The notes below the pieces were generated by a model. That model ran no database searches. It was given only the letters and a program-made list of their open reading frames with translations, and was not told where the DNA came from. A DNA stretch of 64,000 bases from Paenibacillus paridis (GTDB taxonomy: Bacteria > Bacillota > Bacilli > Paenibacillales > Paenibacillaceae): contig NZ_VCIX01000092.1 in NCBI RefSeq assembly GCF_006345825.1, positions 1,798,001 through 1,862,000 of the forward strand, written 5' to 3'. Within the stretch, counting starts at the first letter, position 1; each line of letters opens with the position of its first letter. A program made the position numbers and the translations under genes. Below are positions 42,961 to 51,404 of the stretch, one piece after another.

Positions 42961-43502
42961 AGTCTTCCTTTCTATATGTCCACAAAATTCAAAGAGGCCG
43001 TTCTCAAGATATTCAAATTCTCCATAAGTGACTACATTTGCAATTAGACAAGAAGTGCACTGTATATGGAATAAGATGGTTCTCCCACTCTCCTATTTTT
43101 CTAAATGAGATCCAATATTGTTTATGTAATAAGAAAATTCCTTCTAAATGGAGCTTCCTAAAATAGCTAACACTAAAACATAAAAAGACACTTAGACTTG
43201 ACACTAAACAAGATTATCTTAATATTTTTTAGATCAAGACTAATAATAATTAATAAAATTATAAAAATAGTTTTGATTCCATAATTACTCATTCTATAAT
43301 TTCACTCTTGTTAATATTTCAATTTTACCTCTTTTATAAACAGAACGTAATTTATAACTTATAAATACTAATATCAAACAATAATTATATTAAAAATATT
43401 TATTAATTACATAAACTTGTTTAACCATTTTGAACTTTATCATTCATTAACATGAGATAGAGCGATAAAATAAAGAGTGAAGTTCAGGATTTCTATAAAA
43501 AC
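42961..43502. other. Extremely AT-rich gene-free stretch
   Basis: No supported gene. The part from 43200 to 43440 is almost entirely A and T. It ends at the glnA terminator. It may be further remains of mobile DNA, or an AT-rich region that binds nucleoid proteins. Confidence 0.5.
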
Positions 43503-43560
43503 AATTTTATAATCCATGAGGGAAACCTTGATTTCAAATACCTAGGCTTTTCCCTCATGA
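43503..43560 (-). terminator. Terminator of glnA
   Basis: Minus-strand arms CATGAGGGAAAA / TTTCCCTCATG around a loop of about 22 bases, followed by GATTATAAAATTGTTTTT. 37 bases past the glnA stop. Confidence 0.75.
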
Positions 43561-43596
43561 ACGATTAGCAAAACTTTTATTCTATAATTTTCCTAC

Positions 43597-44925
43597 TTAG
43601 TAAAGAGTCAAATACTGATCGCGTTCCCATTGGTGAACTTGGGTGCGGTACATATCCCACTCGATTTCTTTCAGCTCGTAGAAATGAGCAAGAGCGTGAT
43701 CGCCGAGAGCTTCGCATACGATATCGCTTCTTAGCATTTCGTCAAGCGCTTCTTTCAAGTCGAGCGGCAAGCTTGGAATACCTGCATCCTGGCGCTCTTC
43801 CTCTGTCATGATGTAAATGTTACGGTCAGTTGGCGCTGGCAAAGGAAGCTTGTTCTGAATGCCGTCAAGGCCTGCTTTAAGCATAACTGCAAGCGCTAGG
43901 TAAGGGTTAGCCGCTGGATCCGGGTTGCGAACCTCTACGCGCGTGCTGAGACCGCGTGATGCTGGGATACGAATCATAGGCGAACGGTTGCTTGCTGACC
44001 AAGCAACGTAGCAAGGCGCTTCATAGCCAGGGACCAAACGTTTGTATGAGTTAATAGTCGGATTAGTAATAGCTGCCATCGCGCGGGCATGAAGAAGAAT
44101 TCCAGCCATGTAATGGCGAGCGGTAGCGCTTAAGCCTAGCTTGTCCTTCTCGTCGTAGAACACGTTAGTGTCATCTTGGAACAATGATTGGTGACAGTGC
44201 ATGCCTGAGCCGTTTACGCCAAACAAAGGTTTAGGCATAAACGATGCGTGCAAGCCATGCTCGCGGGCAACGGTTTTGACAACAAGCTTAAATGTTTGGA
44301 TTTGGTCGGCTGCTTTAATGGCATCCGCGTATTTGAAATCAATTTCATGCTGGCCAGGAGCGACCTCATGGTGGGAAGCTTCGATTTCAAAACCCATTTC
44401 CTCCAGCGTCAATACGATTTCGCGGCGACAGTTCTCACCCATATCCATAGGCGCAAGGTCAAAATATCCGCCTTGGTCATTCAGTTCTGTCGTTGGCTCA
44501 CCGCGCTCATCCGTCTTGAACAAGAAAAACTCAGGCTCAGGTCCGACGTTCATCGCTGTATAACCAAGCGCTTCCGCTTCTCTCAATGCACGCTTTAGAA
44601 TTCCGCGCGGGTCACCGGCAAACGGCGTACCGTCAGGCATATAAATATCACAGATCAGACGGGCAACACGGTCTTGGGTTACCCATGGAAATACAACCCA
44701 AGTATCTAAATCTGGGTACAAATACATGTCGGATTCTTCAATGCGCACATATCCTTCAATGGACGAGCCATCAAACATCATTTTGTTATCCAAAGCTTTC
44801 TCAAGCTGGCTAACCGGAATTTCTACGTTTTTAATGGTTCCAAGCAAATCCGTAAACTGCAAACGGATGAACCGAACATTTTGTTCCTGTGCTATACGTC
44901 TAATATCATCTTTAGTGTAACTCAC
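43597..44925 (-). CDS. glnA: Glutamine synthetase, type I-alpha
   Basis: A 442-residue enzyme that joins ammonium to glutamate at the cost of ATP; length fits the GSI-alpha class of Firmicutes (B. subtilis 444), without the adenylylation Tyr loop of the beta class. Motifs: MFDGSSIEGYVRIEESDMYLYPD (near the N terminus), metal/ATP residues in HHEVAPGQHEIDFKYADA, glutamate loop GVNGSGMHCHQSLF, NPTINSYKRLVPGYEAPCYVAWS, and RVEVRNPDPAANPYLALAVML. GTG start with AAGGAG upstream. Directly downstream of glnR (45-base gap), a conserved nitrogen-control operon; in Bacillales feedback-inhibited GS also activates GlnR. Confidence 0.97.
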   Translation of the reverse strand: MSYTKDDIRRIAQEQNVRFIRLQFTDLLGTIKNVEIPVSQLEKALDNKMMFDGSSIEGYVRIEESDMYLYPDLDTWVVFPWVTQDRVARLICDIYMPDGTPFAGDPRGILKRALREAEALGYTAMNVGPEPEFFLFKTDERGEPTTELNDQGGYFDLAPMDMGENCRREIVLTLEEMGFEIEASHHEVAPGQHEIDFKYADAIKAADQIQTFKLVVKTVAREHGLHASFMPKPLFGVNGSGMHCHQSLFQDDTNVFYDEKDKLGLSATARHYMAGILLHARAMAAITNPTINSYKRLVPGYEAPCYVAWSASNRSPMIRIPASRGLSTRVEVRNPDPAANPYLALAVMLKAGLDGIQNKLPLPAPTDRNIYIMTEEERQDAGIPSLPLDLKEALDEMLRSDIVCEALGDHALAHFYELKEIEWDMYRTQVHQWERDQYLTLY

Positions 44926-44970
44926 AGAATCATCTCCTTGGTTGGCTAATCGATTGTTATAATAGTCAAT

Positions 44971-45381
44971 CTAGCGCTTATTTAAGAATCGAGTCAATTG
45001 ACCCTGAATGAGCGAGGCCTGACCCGGTCTCTTCTCTAGCAATTGCTGCTTCAGCAAACGATGCAGCTGCTGATCGGAAAGCTCGCGGCGCTTCACTTCC
45101 GATTGCTCACTGACGATCGTCGCATCATCCGATTCTTTCGAAACCGGATTCATGACTTGCTTAATGCCGGCGATATTAACGCCCTTCTCAATCAATGATT
45201 TAATTTCCAAAAGCCGTTCTACGTCATTAAACGAAAATAACCGTTGGTTTCCTGCTGTTCTAGCAGGTACGATCAATTCATGCTGCTCGTAATAGCGGAT
45301 TTGGCGGGCCGTTAAGTCCGTCAGCTTCATTACGATGCCGATAGGAAATAAGGCCATATTTCTGCGAATATCATCAGCCAT
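44971..45381 (-). CDS. glnR: GlnR nitrogen repressor (MerR family)
   Basis: A 136-residue MerR-type regulator (B. subtilis GlnR 135). The DNA-binding N terminus is FPIGIVMKLTDLTARQIRYYEQHELI, then RLFSFNDVERLLEIKSLIEKGVNIAGIKQVM; the C-terminal tail (about 85-136) senses the feedback-inhibited glutamine synthetase. It represses glnRA and other nitrogen genes when glutamine is plentiful. A GlnR box (TGTGA-N7-TTACA) and a SigA-type promoter lie directly upstream. ATG start with GGAAGG upstream. Confidence 0.95.
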   Translation of the reverse strand: MADDIRRNMALFPIGIVMKLTDLTARQIRYYEQHELIVPARTAGNQRLFSFNDVERLLEIKSLIEKGVNIAGIKQVMNPVSKESDDATIVSEQSEVKRRELSDQQLHRLLKQQLLEKRPGQASLIQGQLTRFLNKR

Positions 45382-45419
45382 GTCGCATCAACCTTCCAGT
45401 CGCTCATTTATATGTCCAT

Positions 45420-45468
45420 TCTATACGTTACAACGCAAATGTGTCAAGTTATGTAAGGTTTAATCACA
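45420..45468 (-). promoter_or_regulatory. glnRA promoter and GlnR box
   Basis: Minus strand: GlnR operator TGTGATTAAACCTTACA (45468-45452) matches TGTNA-N7-TNACA exactly; -35 TTGACA (45447-45442), 16-base spacer, -10 TATAGA (45425-45420). The operator ends 4 bases before the -35 box. This supports autoregulated glnRA transcription. Confidence 0.82.
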
Positions 45469-46736
45469 ATTAAACCACTATCAACAAGCCGGTATAACGC
45501 AGTCAAAACGCCATATTTTGCATGAGCATACGTTAGTCCGCCCTGCATATAAGCAATGAAAGGCTCACGAATCGGCGCATCCGCCGACAGCTCTAAGCTG
45601 CCACCTTGAATGAACGTTCCTGCCGCCATGATGACAGCATTCTCGTACCCCGGCATGTCCCACGGCTCTGGGACGACATGAGAATCGACAGCTGCCGCTT
45701 GCTGTATGCCTTGTACAAATGCAATGAGATGTTCTGCTTGTCCAAATCGGACGGCTTGAATAAGATCCGTACGCGCTTCTTGCCATTTGGGCTTGGTTTC
45801 GAAACCAAGCTCTTCAAACAAAGCAGCTGCCAGCACGCTGCCTTTAACTGCTTGTCCAACCAAATGCGGAGCTAAAAACAAACCTTGGAACATCGGCCGC
45901 AGCGTGCCAAGCATCGCTCCAACCTCGCCTCCTATTCCCGGTGCCGTCAAACGATACGCTGCAGATTCAACCGCTGAAGCAGTACCGGCAATATAACCTC
46001 CGGTTTCAGCAAGTCCACCGCCTGGGTTTTTGATCAGGGAGCCAGCCATTAAATCTACGCCAACTTGGGTTGGCTCGAGCAGCTCAGTAAATTCGCCATA
46101 GCAATTGTCAACAAATACGACGACGCCAGGCTTTAATGCTTTTACCCGTTTGGTAATCTCTTCAATCTCCGCTACGGTGAAAGAGGCTCTCCATGAATAA
46201 CCGCGTGATCTTTGAATGCCGATCACTTTGGTTTGTTCGGTTATCGCGCTTTCTATTCCTGTCCAGTCAAGACCGCCGTCCTCCAGTAAAGGCACCTCGC
46301 CATACTTGATTCCCCAATCTTGCAAGGAACCGGTCCCGTCTCCCGGCTTCCCGATAACTTTATGCAGAGTATCATATGGCTTGCCGGTGACATACAGCAA
46401 TTCGTCCCCTGGCCGCAATAAGCCGAATAATGCGCAGCTGATCGTATGCGTGCCTGAAACGAAATGAGGACGAACAATCGCAGCCTCCGCACCCATGACG
46501 TCTGCATAGACAAGATCAATAATTTCACGGCCCCTGTCGTTATAGCCATAACCAGTAGAACCCGTAAAATGGAAATCACTGACTTTATGGCGTTGAAAGG
46601 CTTCAATAACTTTCCACTGATTGCGCTCGGCTATGCGGTCAATGCGTCGGAACGCTTCCTCCGCAACATCCTCGGCCTGTCCCGCCAAGCGCTCCAGATG
46701 CTCCCATAGCTTTTGATTCTCATGCTGCAAACTCAT
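45444..46736 (-). CDS. ynbB: Methionine gamma-lyase-like PLP protein (YnbB)
   Basis: A 430-residue PLP-dependent fold type I protein of the group once called aluminium resistance proteins. It shows the Tyr-rich active-site loop TGSTGYGYNDRGREIID, the Asp/Asn stretch VVFVDNCYGEFTELLEP and the Schiff-base Lys in AGSLIKNPGGGLAETGGYIAG. Reaction not established; likely cysteine/methionine C-S chemistry. B. subtilis ynbB stands between hflX (ynbA) and glnR, exactly as here. The 39-base tandem repeat sits upstream, between hflX and this gene. Its last codons extend to 45444, over the glnR promoter region, so the GlnR box overlaps its 3' end. ATG start with AAGGAG. Confidence 0.93.
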   Translation of the reverse strand: MSLQHENQKLWEHLERLAGQAEDVAEEAFRRIDRIAERNQWKVIEAFQRHKVSDFHFTGSTGYGYNDRGREIIDLVYADVMGAEAAIVRPHFVSGTHTISCALFGLLRPGDELLYVTGKPYDTLHKVIGKPGDGTGSLQDWGIKYGEVPLLEDGGLDWTGIESAITEQTKVIGIQRSRGYSWRASFTVAEIEEITKRVKALKPGVVVFVDNCYGEFTELLEPTQVGVDLMAGSLIKNPGGGLAETGGYIAGTASAVESAAYRLTAPGIGGEVGAMLGTLRPMFQGLFLAPHLVGQAVKGSVLAAALFEELGFETKPKWQEARTDLIQAVRFGQAEHLIAFVQGIQQAAAVDSHVVPEPWDMPGYENAVIMAAGTFIQGGSLELSADAPIREPFIAYMQGGLTYAHAKYGVLTALYRLVDSGLIVIKPYIT

Positions 46737-46757
46737 TGTGATATCTTCTCCTTAAAA

Positions 46758-46893
46758 GTTTTGCGAAGCAAAACTTGCTTCGTAAGCATCCGCTTGGTTT
46801 TGCGAAGCAAAACTCGCTTCGTAAGCATCTGCATGGTTTTGCGAAGCAAAACTTGCTTCGCAAGCATTTGCTCGGTTTTGCGAAGCAAGGTAT
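46758..46893. repeat. 39-base tandem repeat, about 3.5 copies, between hflX and ynbB
   Basis: Copies start at 46758, 46797, 46836 and 46875 (spacing 39 each). The unit begins GTTTTGCGAAGCAAAACTTG and continues CTTCGTAAGCATCTGCATG with small variations; the fourth copy is partial. Each unit contains palindromes TTTTGC-GAA-GCAAAA and CGAAGCAA-AAC-TTGCTTCG, so hairpins could form in RNA from either strand. No spacers as in CRISPR. A plus-strand open frame through it encodes 13-residue repeats but lacks any support as a gene. Confidence 0.9.
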
Positions 46894-46910
46894 GCCTCAT
46901 TAACAATGGC

Positions 46911-48200
46911 TTATTCGATATATTGTTTTAACCGATATCCATGCTGCTCATAATCCTGCTTGCTAACGTGAACGGTTAATCGCAGCGTTTCTTCATTCAC
47001 TTCTTGGTTTACGACTTCGCCGCTACGATAGGCAAGTGCAATCAGGTCGCCGCGGTCTGCGGGCACGTTAAAGGTCAATAAATCCCCGCTGAGCTTATCT
47101 TGAATCGTCTGGCGCAGCAGCTCGAGGTCGCCGTCCTCATATGCGCTTATCACCAAATTATCACCGCTCGTAATAGGCAAATCAGCTAGGGTCCCATTGT
47201 TGCTGCATAGATCCTTCTTGTTATAGACCATGACGTATGGCTTGTCGGCTGCGCCAAGATCGCCGAGTATTTTATTTACGACAGCAATTTGTTCATCCCG
47301 CATCGGCGAGCTGCTGTCAATCACATGTAGCACAAGATCCGCTTCGCAGACTTCCTCCAAGGTGGCTCTAAAGGCCGCTACAAGATCATGCGGCAGGTTT
47401 TGAATAAAACCTACCGTATCTGTAATGACGACTTCCCTGCCGTTAGGCAGCTCCAGCGTTCTTGACGTAGGGTCAAGCGTTGCAAACAGCTGGTTTTCAA
47501 TATATACGTCTGCATCAGTCAGCTGCTTAAGCAGCGTAGATTTCCCGGCGTTCGTATAGCCGACCAAAGCAACTTGGATTACGCCGGATTTCTTCCGGCG
47601 CTCCCGGTGCAGTTTTCGGTGACGCACAACTTCTTCGAGCACTGTTTTGAGATCAAAAATCCGGTCTCGAATATGGCGTCTGTCGGTTTCAAGCTTTGTT
47701 TCACCGGGACCCCTTGTTCCGATTCCGCCGCCGAGGCGGGAGAGATTCTTGCTCTGGCCCGAGAGACGCGGCAGCAGGTAGCTGAGCTGCGCCAGCTCCA
47801 CTTGAATAATGCCCTCGCGCGTCTTGGCGCGTCCTGCAAAAATATCCAAGATCAACTGCGTGCGGTCTACGATCTTCAAATCGAGCGACTCTTCCAGGTT
47901 CCGGACCTGTGCACCAGATAGCTCCTGGTCAAAAATTGCGGTCGTAGCGCCAAGCTCATCTGCCAGCGCTTTAACCTCTTGTACTTTGCCTTTGCCAATA
48001 AACCATTTGGAATCAGCGGTTTCCTTATTTTGCGTTAGCGTGGTAAGGACTTCAACGCCTGCGGTTTCCGTAAGCTGTTCCAGCTCTTGAAGGGACATCT
48101 CAGGGTCACCGCCCTTACGTTTGTCTTTCGATGTCACTAAGCTAATCAATATCGCTTTTTCAATCATATCGGGGTTCGTGTCGAATGTTTTCTCGCTCAT
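46911..48200 (-). CDS. hflX: HflX ribosome-associated GTPase
   Basis: A 429-residue GTPase. The N-terminal HflX domain (about 1-190) has SKWFIGKGKVQEVKALADELG and DELSGAQVRNLE-like IFDQELSGAQVRNLEESL, a helical linker with GLGGIGTRGPGE-type SRLGGGIGTRGPGETKLETDRR, then the G domain: G1 GYTNAGKSTLL, G2 Thr in LFATLDPTSR, G3 DTVGFI, G4 YNKKDL and G5 ISAYEDG. HflX splits stalled 70S ribosomes, for example after heat stress. AAGGAG precedes the ATG. Located between spoVK and ynbB, as in B. subtilis. The gap to ynbB holds the 39-base repeats. Confidence 0.95.
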   Translation of the reverse strand: MSEKTFDTNPDMIEKAILISLVTSKDKRKGGDPEMSLQELEQLTETAGVEVLTTLTQNKETADSKWFIGKGKVQEVKALADELGATTAIFDQELSGAQVRNLEESLDLKIVDRTQLILDIFAGRAKTREGIIQVELAQLSYLLPRLSGQSKNLSRLGGGIGTRGPGETKLETDRRHIRDRIFDLKTVLEEVVRHRKLHRERRKKSGVIQVALVGYTNAGKSTLLKQLTDADVYIENQLFATLDPTSRTLELPNGREVVITDTVGFIQNLPHDLVAAFRATLEEVCEADLVLHVIDSSSPMRDEQIAVVNKILGDLGAADKPYVMVYNKKDLCSNNGTLADLPITSGDNLVISAYEDGDLELLRQTIQDKLSGDLLTFNVPADRGDLIALAYRSGEVVNQEVNEETLRLTVHVSKQDYEQHGYRLKQYIE

Positions 48201-48224
48201 ATTTGCTCCTTCTAAATTACGCCG

Positions 48225-49214
48225 TCATTGCGACTTCGTCTCCCATTTTAAATCCTCCGGCCTAATGGACATCAGCTCTTGCTTCGCCGGCACGGAGCTG
48301 GCATATTGCGTAAGCAGACGAACGGCCTGAAACCGAATTGCCTTTTCAATTGTATTTCGGACATACCTCGCATTGCTAAAGGAAAACATCGTTGTTAGCT
48401 TCTCCTGCATCAGATGCTGCCTTAATTTAAATATGGTCTGCGGCTGCAAAATATAGTCTCGTTCCTTGGCCATTAGCTCGCTGATTTGAATTAACTGGTC
48501 CACTGAATAATCGGGGAACTCGATTTGTATCGGAAACCGGGATGGCAATCCTGGATTGGTAAGCAGAAAATCATCGATCTCTGCAGGATATCCTGCAAGG
48601 ATGAGCACAAATTGATTTTTATGGTCTTCCATGGCCTTTACCAACGTATCGATGGCTTCCTTGCCAAAATCCTTCTCTCCGCCACGGGCAAGGCTGTACG
48701 CTTCATCAATGAACAATACGCCGCCAATCGCTTTGCGTACAAGATCACGCGTCTTCTGTGCCGTATGCCCGATATATTCGCCGACAAGATCCGCGCGTTC
48801 CACCTCGATCAAATGTCCTTTGGATAATACGCCCATTTTTTGGAACAGCTTCGCAACAATGCGGGCAATCGTCGTCTTTCCCGTCCCCGGATTGCCTTTA
48901 AAGATCATGTGGTAAACATGCGAACCGCCAAATAGTCCGGCTTCCGAACGCATCCGGCTAATATAAAGCAAAGCATATATTTCATAAACAAGGGTTTTCA
49001 CATTGTCCATGCCAATCATCGGCTCTAACTCTTTTTGAATATCCGCATAATGATCCACGCTGGGCAGCGGCTTAACGGCCGGAAGCGGCTCTGCTTCCAA
49101 GACATGAGCGGATGCTCCCGTTTGAAACGTTTCTTGGCTTCTAAGGACCACATTGATTTGGCGGGAAGGCCTTGCATTGCTATTTACTGGTCCAGACTTG
49201 ACGTGTCCACTCAT
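48225..49214 (-). CDS. spoVK: Stage V sporulation AAA ATPase SpoVK
   Basis: About 329 residues from the ATG at 49214 (a GTG at 49226 is possible, but AGGTGAT is better spaced for this ATG). One AAA domain: Walker A FKGNPGTGKTTIARIV, Walker B GVLFIDEAYSLARGG, sensor 1 VLILAGYPAEIDDFL, arginine finger region NPGLPSRFPIQIEF, and the C-terminal helical part. In B. subtilis SpoVK (322 residues) is made in the mother cell and needed for late spore maturation; the CbbX-like fold suggests remodelling of a target protein, not identified. Next to hflX in the conserved order. The N-terminal 65 residues look disordered. Confidence 0.93.
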   Translation of the reverse strand: MSGHVKSGPVNSNARPSRQINVVLRSQETFQTGASAHVLEAEPLPAVKPLPSVDHYADIQKELEPMIGMDNVKTLVYEIYALLYISRMRSEAGLFGGSHVYHMIFKGNPGTGKTTIARIVAKLFQKMGVLSKGHLIEVERADLVGEYIGHTAQKTRDLVRKAIGGVLFIDEAYSLARGGEKDFGKEAIDTLVKAMEDHKNQFVLILAGYPAEIDDFLLTNPGLPSRFPIQIEFPDYSVDQLIQISELMAKERDYILQPQTIFKLRQHLMQEKLTTMFSFSNARYVRNTIEKAIRFQAVRLLTQYASSVPAKQELMSIRPEDLKWETKSQ

Positions 49215-49303
49215 CTGTCGCATCACCTATCCTTTGCATCGAAAGCTGTAGCGGCTGACCGCACTACAAGTTTATTCTATCTTGCAGCAGCATATTAGCA
49301 GAT

Positions 49304-49981
49304 TTACAGCGGCGATTCCGATGAACGGATTCCAAGCGTGAGAAGCAACGAGTCCACCTTCCATTTCGTAAAAGCAAGTACCTCTCGCGATTCGTTATAC
49401 ACGGGATTCAATACTTTGGATTTCGTCGCGGCGACTTGAAAGCCCTTGAAATCAAGCTTTTTGGCAATCTCCTTCGCTCTTGCCGCATGATAATCATGCG
49501 TGATGACAACCAGTTTATCCAGGTTGTTCGCTTCGGCTATCCGTTTGCTTAGGCCTAAATTCTCATAAGTGCTGGACGCTTTATTTTCTAGCAACAGCTT
49601 GTCAGCTGAAATACCTTTTCCAATCAAATAGTCACGCATGCCCTCGGCTTCGGTCTTCTTAGCTCCGTTAGCATCAAGACCGCCAGACAAGATCAGCTTG
49701 TCCACCGTTCCCGCTTCGTAAAGCTGCAACGCAAGGTCCAAACGCTCCTTTAGAGCGGGACTCGGAACATCATTCCATAAAGCTGCTCCAAGCACGATGC
49801 CCGCATCTGCCTTGGTTAATGGCTGATTTACTGGGAAACCGTTAATTAACCAAAGCAGATAACCGCACCAAAACACGCCTATACATATGATCCAGGCAGC
49901 AACGCGAAACAGGAACAGCCACGGACGACTTTTCTTCGTTCGTTTACGTGAGCTGCTCCTTCTTCTCGTTGCAGTATTCAT
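49304..49981 (-). CDS. YdcF-like DUF218 membrane protein
   Basis: A 225-residue protein with a basic N terminus (RRRSSSRKRTKKSRPW), one membrane anchor (about 24-46, LFLFRVAAWIICIGVFWCGYLL) and an extracellular DUF218 domain: ADAGIVLGAALWNDVPSPALKERLDLALQLYEAG, ILSGGLDANGAKKTEAEGMRDYLIGKGISADKLLLENKASSTYENLG and VVITHDYHAARAKEIA, all signature stretches. Relatives include SanA and ElyC, which affect envelope integrity; biochemistry not settled. It overlaps the DUF402 gene by 4 bases (ATGA), so the two are coupled. Confidence 0.88.
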   Translation of the reverse strand: MNTATRRRSSSRKRTKKSRPWLFLFRVAAWIICIGVFWCGYLLWLINGFPVNQPLTKADAGIVLGAALWNDVPSPALKERLDLALQLYEAGTVDKLILSGGLDANGAKKTEAEGMRDYLIGKGISADKLLLENKASSTYENLGLSKRIAEANNLDKLVVITHDYHAARAKEIAKKLDFKGFQVAATKSKVLNPVYNESREVLAFTKWKVDSLLLTLGIRSSESPL

Positions 49982-50535
49982 GATTCGCTTAGTTCGCCGG
50001 TTCGCTCAAGCAGGCTCTTCCGATGTTTCAGACTAAGCGTAAAATAACGAAAACGGCCATTTCGAATGCTCGACAGCAGCTTGCCTGCGGTTTTTCGCGC
50101 GAGCGCGACATCCCTGCCGTTCACATCGCCTGACCTTAAGGCATCCTCCAGTTCATCCTCATCCATCAGGAAGACCTCCCCGCTTGGGAGAACGACCACA
50201 TCCAGATAAAGATCATCGAACCATGGGACCTGTTGGTCGGTCAAGCCCTGCGTCTTGCATACGTCGATATACCATTGCACGACGCGTCCCTTATCGTCGA
50301 ACATCGTCGTTACGACAAAATGCTCACCCTTCGGAAAATGCTGCATCCATAAGTAACCGCGATCAGCCAAACAAAGTTTTCGCCCGTTATATTCCTTCCA
50401 TAACGGTTCTCTGAGCTCGTGAATCCGGTAAAACGTAACGAGACCTTTGAACTCCTCGCCGTCCAGCGCTAAGCATGTATAGCTCTTGCGCAAGATACGC
50501 CTCCAGTTGGCCCGGTCTGAAAATTTTCTCTTCAT
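49978..50535 (-). CDS. DUF402 domain protein
   Basis: A 185-residue protein with the DUF402/FomD-like beta barrel. Conserved stretches are WMQHFPKGEHFVVTTMFDDKGRVVQWYIDVCK and PWFDDLYLDVVVLPSGEVFLMDEDELEDALRSG, rich in the Asp/Glu residues that bind metal in the family. Some relatives are phosphatases acting on nucleoside diphosphates or phosphonate nucleotides; the role in Bacillales is not defined. ATG start with GGAAAGG upstream. First of two coupled genes with the DUF218 protein. Confidence 0.82.
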   Translation of the reverse strand: MKRKFSDRANWRRILRKSYTCLALDGEEFKGLVTFYRIHELREPLWKEYNGRKLCLADRGYLWMQHFPKGEHFVVTTMFDDKGRVVQWYIDVCKTQGLTDQQVPWFDDLYLDVVVLPSGEVFLMDEDELEDALRSGDVNGRDVALARKTAGKLLSSIRNGRFRYFTLSLKHRKSLLERTGELSES

Positions 50536-50715
50536 ACGGAACGTACCTTTCCGTTCATTTGGGATTCGTGCGCCAAGCCTAGCGCAGGTCCTCCTGGTGT
50601 TCCTTCACAATGAACTCATCGCGACATACGACAGTTTACATTTACCTATAAAAAAAGATTACCATATCTTTACGTCCATCTCCAGCCGACAAACAAAATA
50701 AACCAAGCTATTCAC

Positions 50716-50757
50716 TCAAAATAAAAAGAATACCGCCATTTCTGGCGGTATTCTTCC
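50716..50757 (-). terminator. Terminator after the cyclophilin gene
   Basis: Minus strand AAGAATACCGCCA-GAAA-TGGCGGTATTCTT followed by TTTATTTTG. 13-base perfect arms, starting right at the stop codon of the cyclophilin gene (50758). Confidence 0.93.
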
Positions 50758-51402
50758 TTATTGCTCAACGATCTCGATGGAGTTAATTTTGATAACCTCG
50801 CTCGGAACATTGTCCTTCACGGGCGTTTTCGCTATGGCTTTGACGATATTCATGCCGGTCTCCACCTTGCCAAAAATCGTATAGTTGGGCTCTCGATTTA
50901 GATTAGCCGCATCAGGACCGGTGCAAATAAAAAACTGGCTGCCGCCCGAGTTCGGCTTGCTGGCATTCGCCATCGCTACAATGCCTTCCTCATACTTCAC
51001 GTCCGTGCTTAGCTCATCTGGAATCGCATAACCCGGTGTCCCCGTCCCATTGCCCTTCGGATCACCGCTTTGAATCATGAAGGACTCGATAATGCTGTGA
51101 AAGGTCAGCCCCTCATAAAAGCCCTCACGGGCCAAAAACACAAAATTATTTACCGTTACCGGTGATTCATCCGCAAACAGTTTGACAGTAAAATCGCCTT
51201 TAGTCGTTTGGAACTTCGCTACATACGTTTTGTCTAGATCAATCTGCATTTCAGGCATCTTGTCCCAGCTCATCGTTTTTGTCGAAGCGCCAGCACTGCT
51301 ACCTTCTGAACCTGATCCGCCCTTGCCGCAGCCAGCGATAAGAATCACTGCCGAGACAAGAGCAATCACGCAGAGGAACCGCGCTTTCTTTCTATCCGCC
51401 AT
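50758..51402 (-). CDS. Cyclophilin-type peptidyl-prolyl isomerase lipoprotein
   Basis: A 214-residue protein with a lipoprotein signal: MADRKKARFLCVIALVSAVILIAGC, lipobox IAGC with Cys at about residue 25, then a Gly/Ser-rich linker. The cyclophilin domain (about 55-214) has LFADESPVTVNNFVFLAREGFYEGLTFHSIIESFMIQSGDPKGNGTG (the catalytic Arg of FHRVI is replaced by Ser in FHSII), MANASKPNSGGSQFFI and NYTIFGKVETGMNIV. It would act outside the membrane as a protein-folding helper. Its ATG lies two bases after the stop of the penicillin-binding protein gene, so both are probably made together. The FHSII change may lower catalytic efficiency. Confidence 0.92.
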   Translation of the reverse strand: MADRKKARFLCVIALVSAVILIAGCGKGGSGSEGSSAGASTKTMSWDKMPEMQIDLDKTYVAKFQTTKGDFTVKLFADESPVTVNNFVFLAREGFYEGLTFHSIIESFMIQSGDPKGNGTGTPGYAIPDELSTDVKYEEGIVAMANASKPNSGGSQFFICTGPDAANLNREPNYTIFGKVETGMNIVKAIAKTPVKDNVPSEVIKINSIEIVEQ

Positions 51403-51404
51403 TA

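Noticed and set aside
43013..43204. 63-codon minus-strand frame in the AT-rich island
   Set aside because: Chance open stretch in AT-rich DNA; no ribosome binding site, no recognisable protein.
46758..46893. CRISPR array
   Set aside because: The units abut directly with no unique spacers, and no cas genes are near.
46713..46931. Plus-strand frame of 72 codons through the 39-base repeats, with 13-residue protein repeats
   Set aside because: No ribosome binding site, antisense to the operon, and the repeat is explained by the DNA tandem copies.
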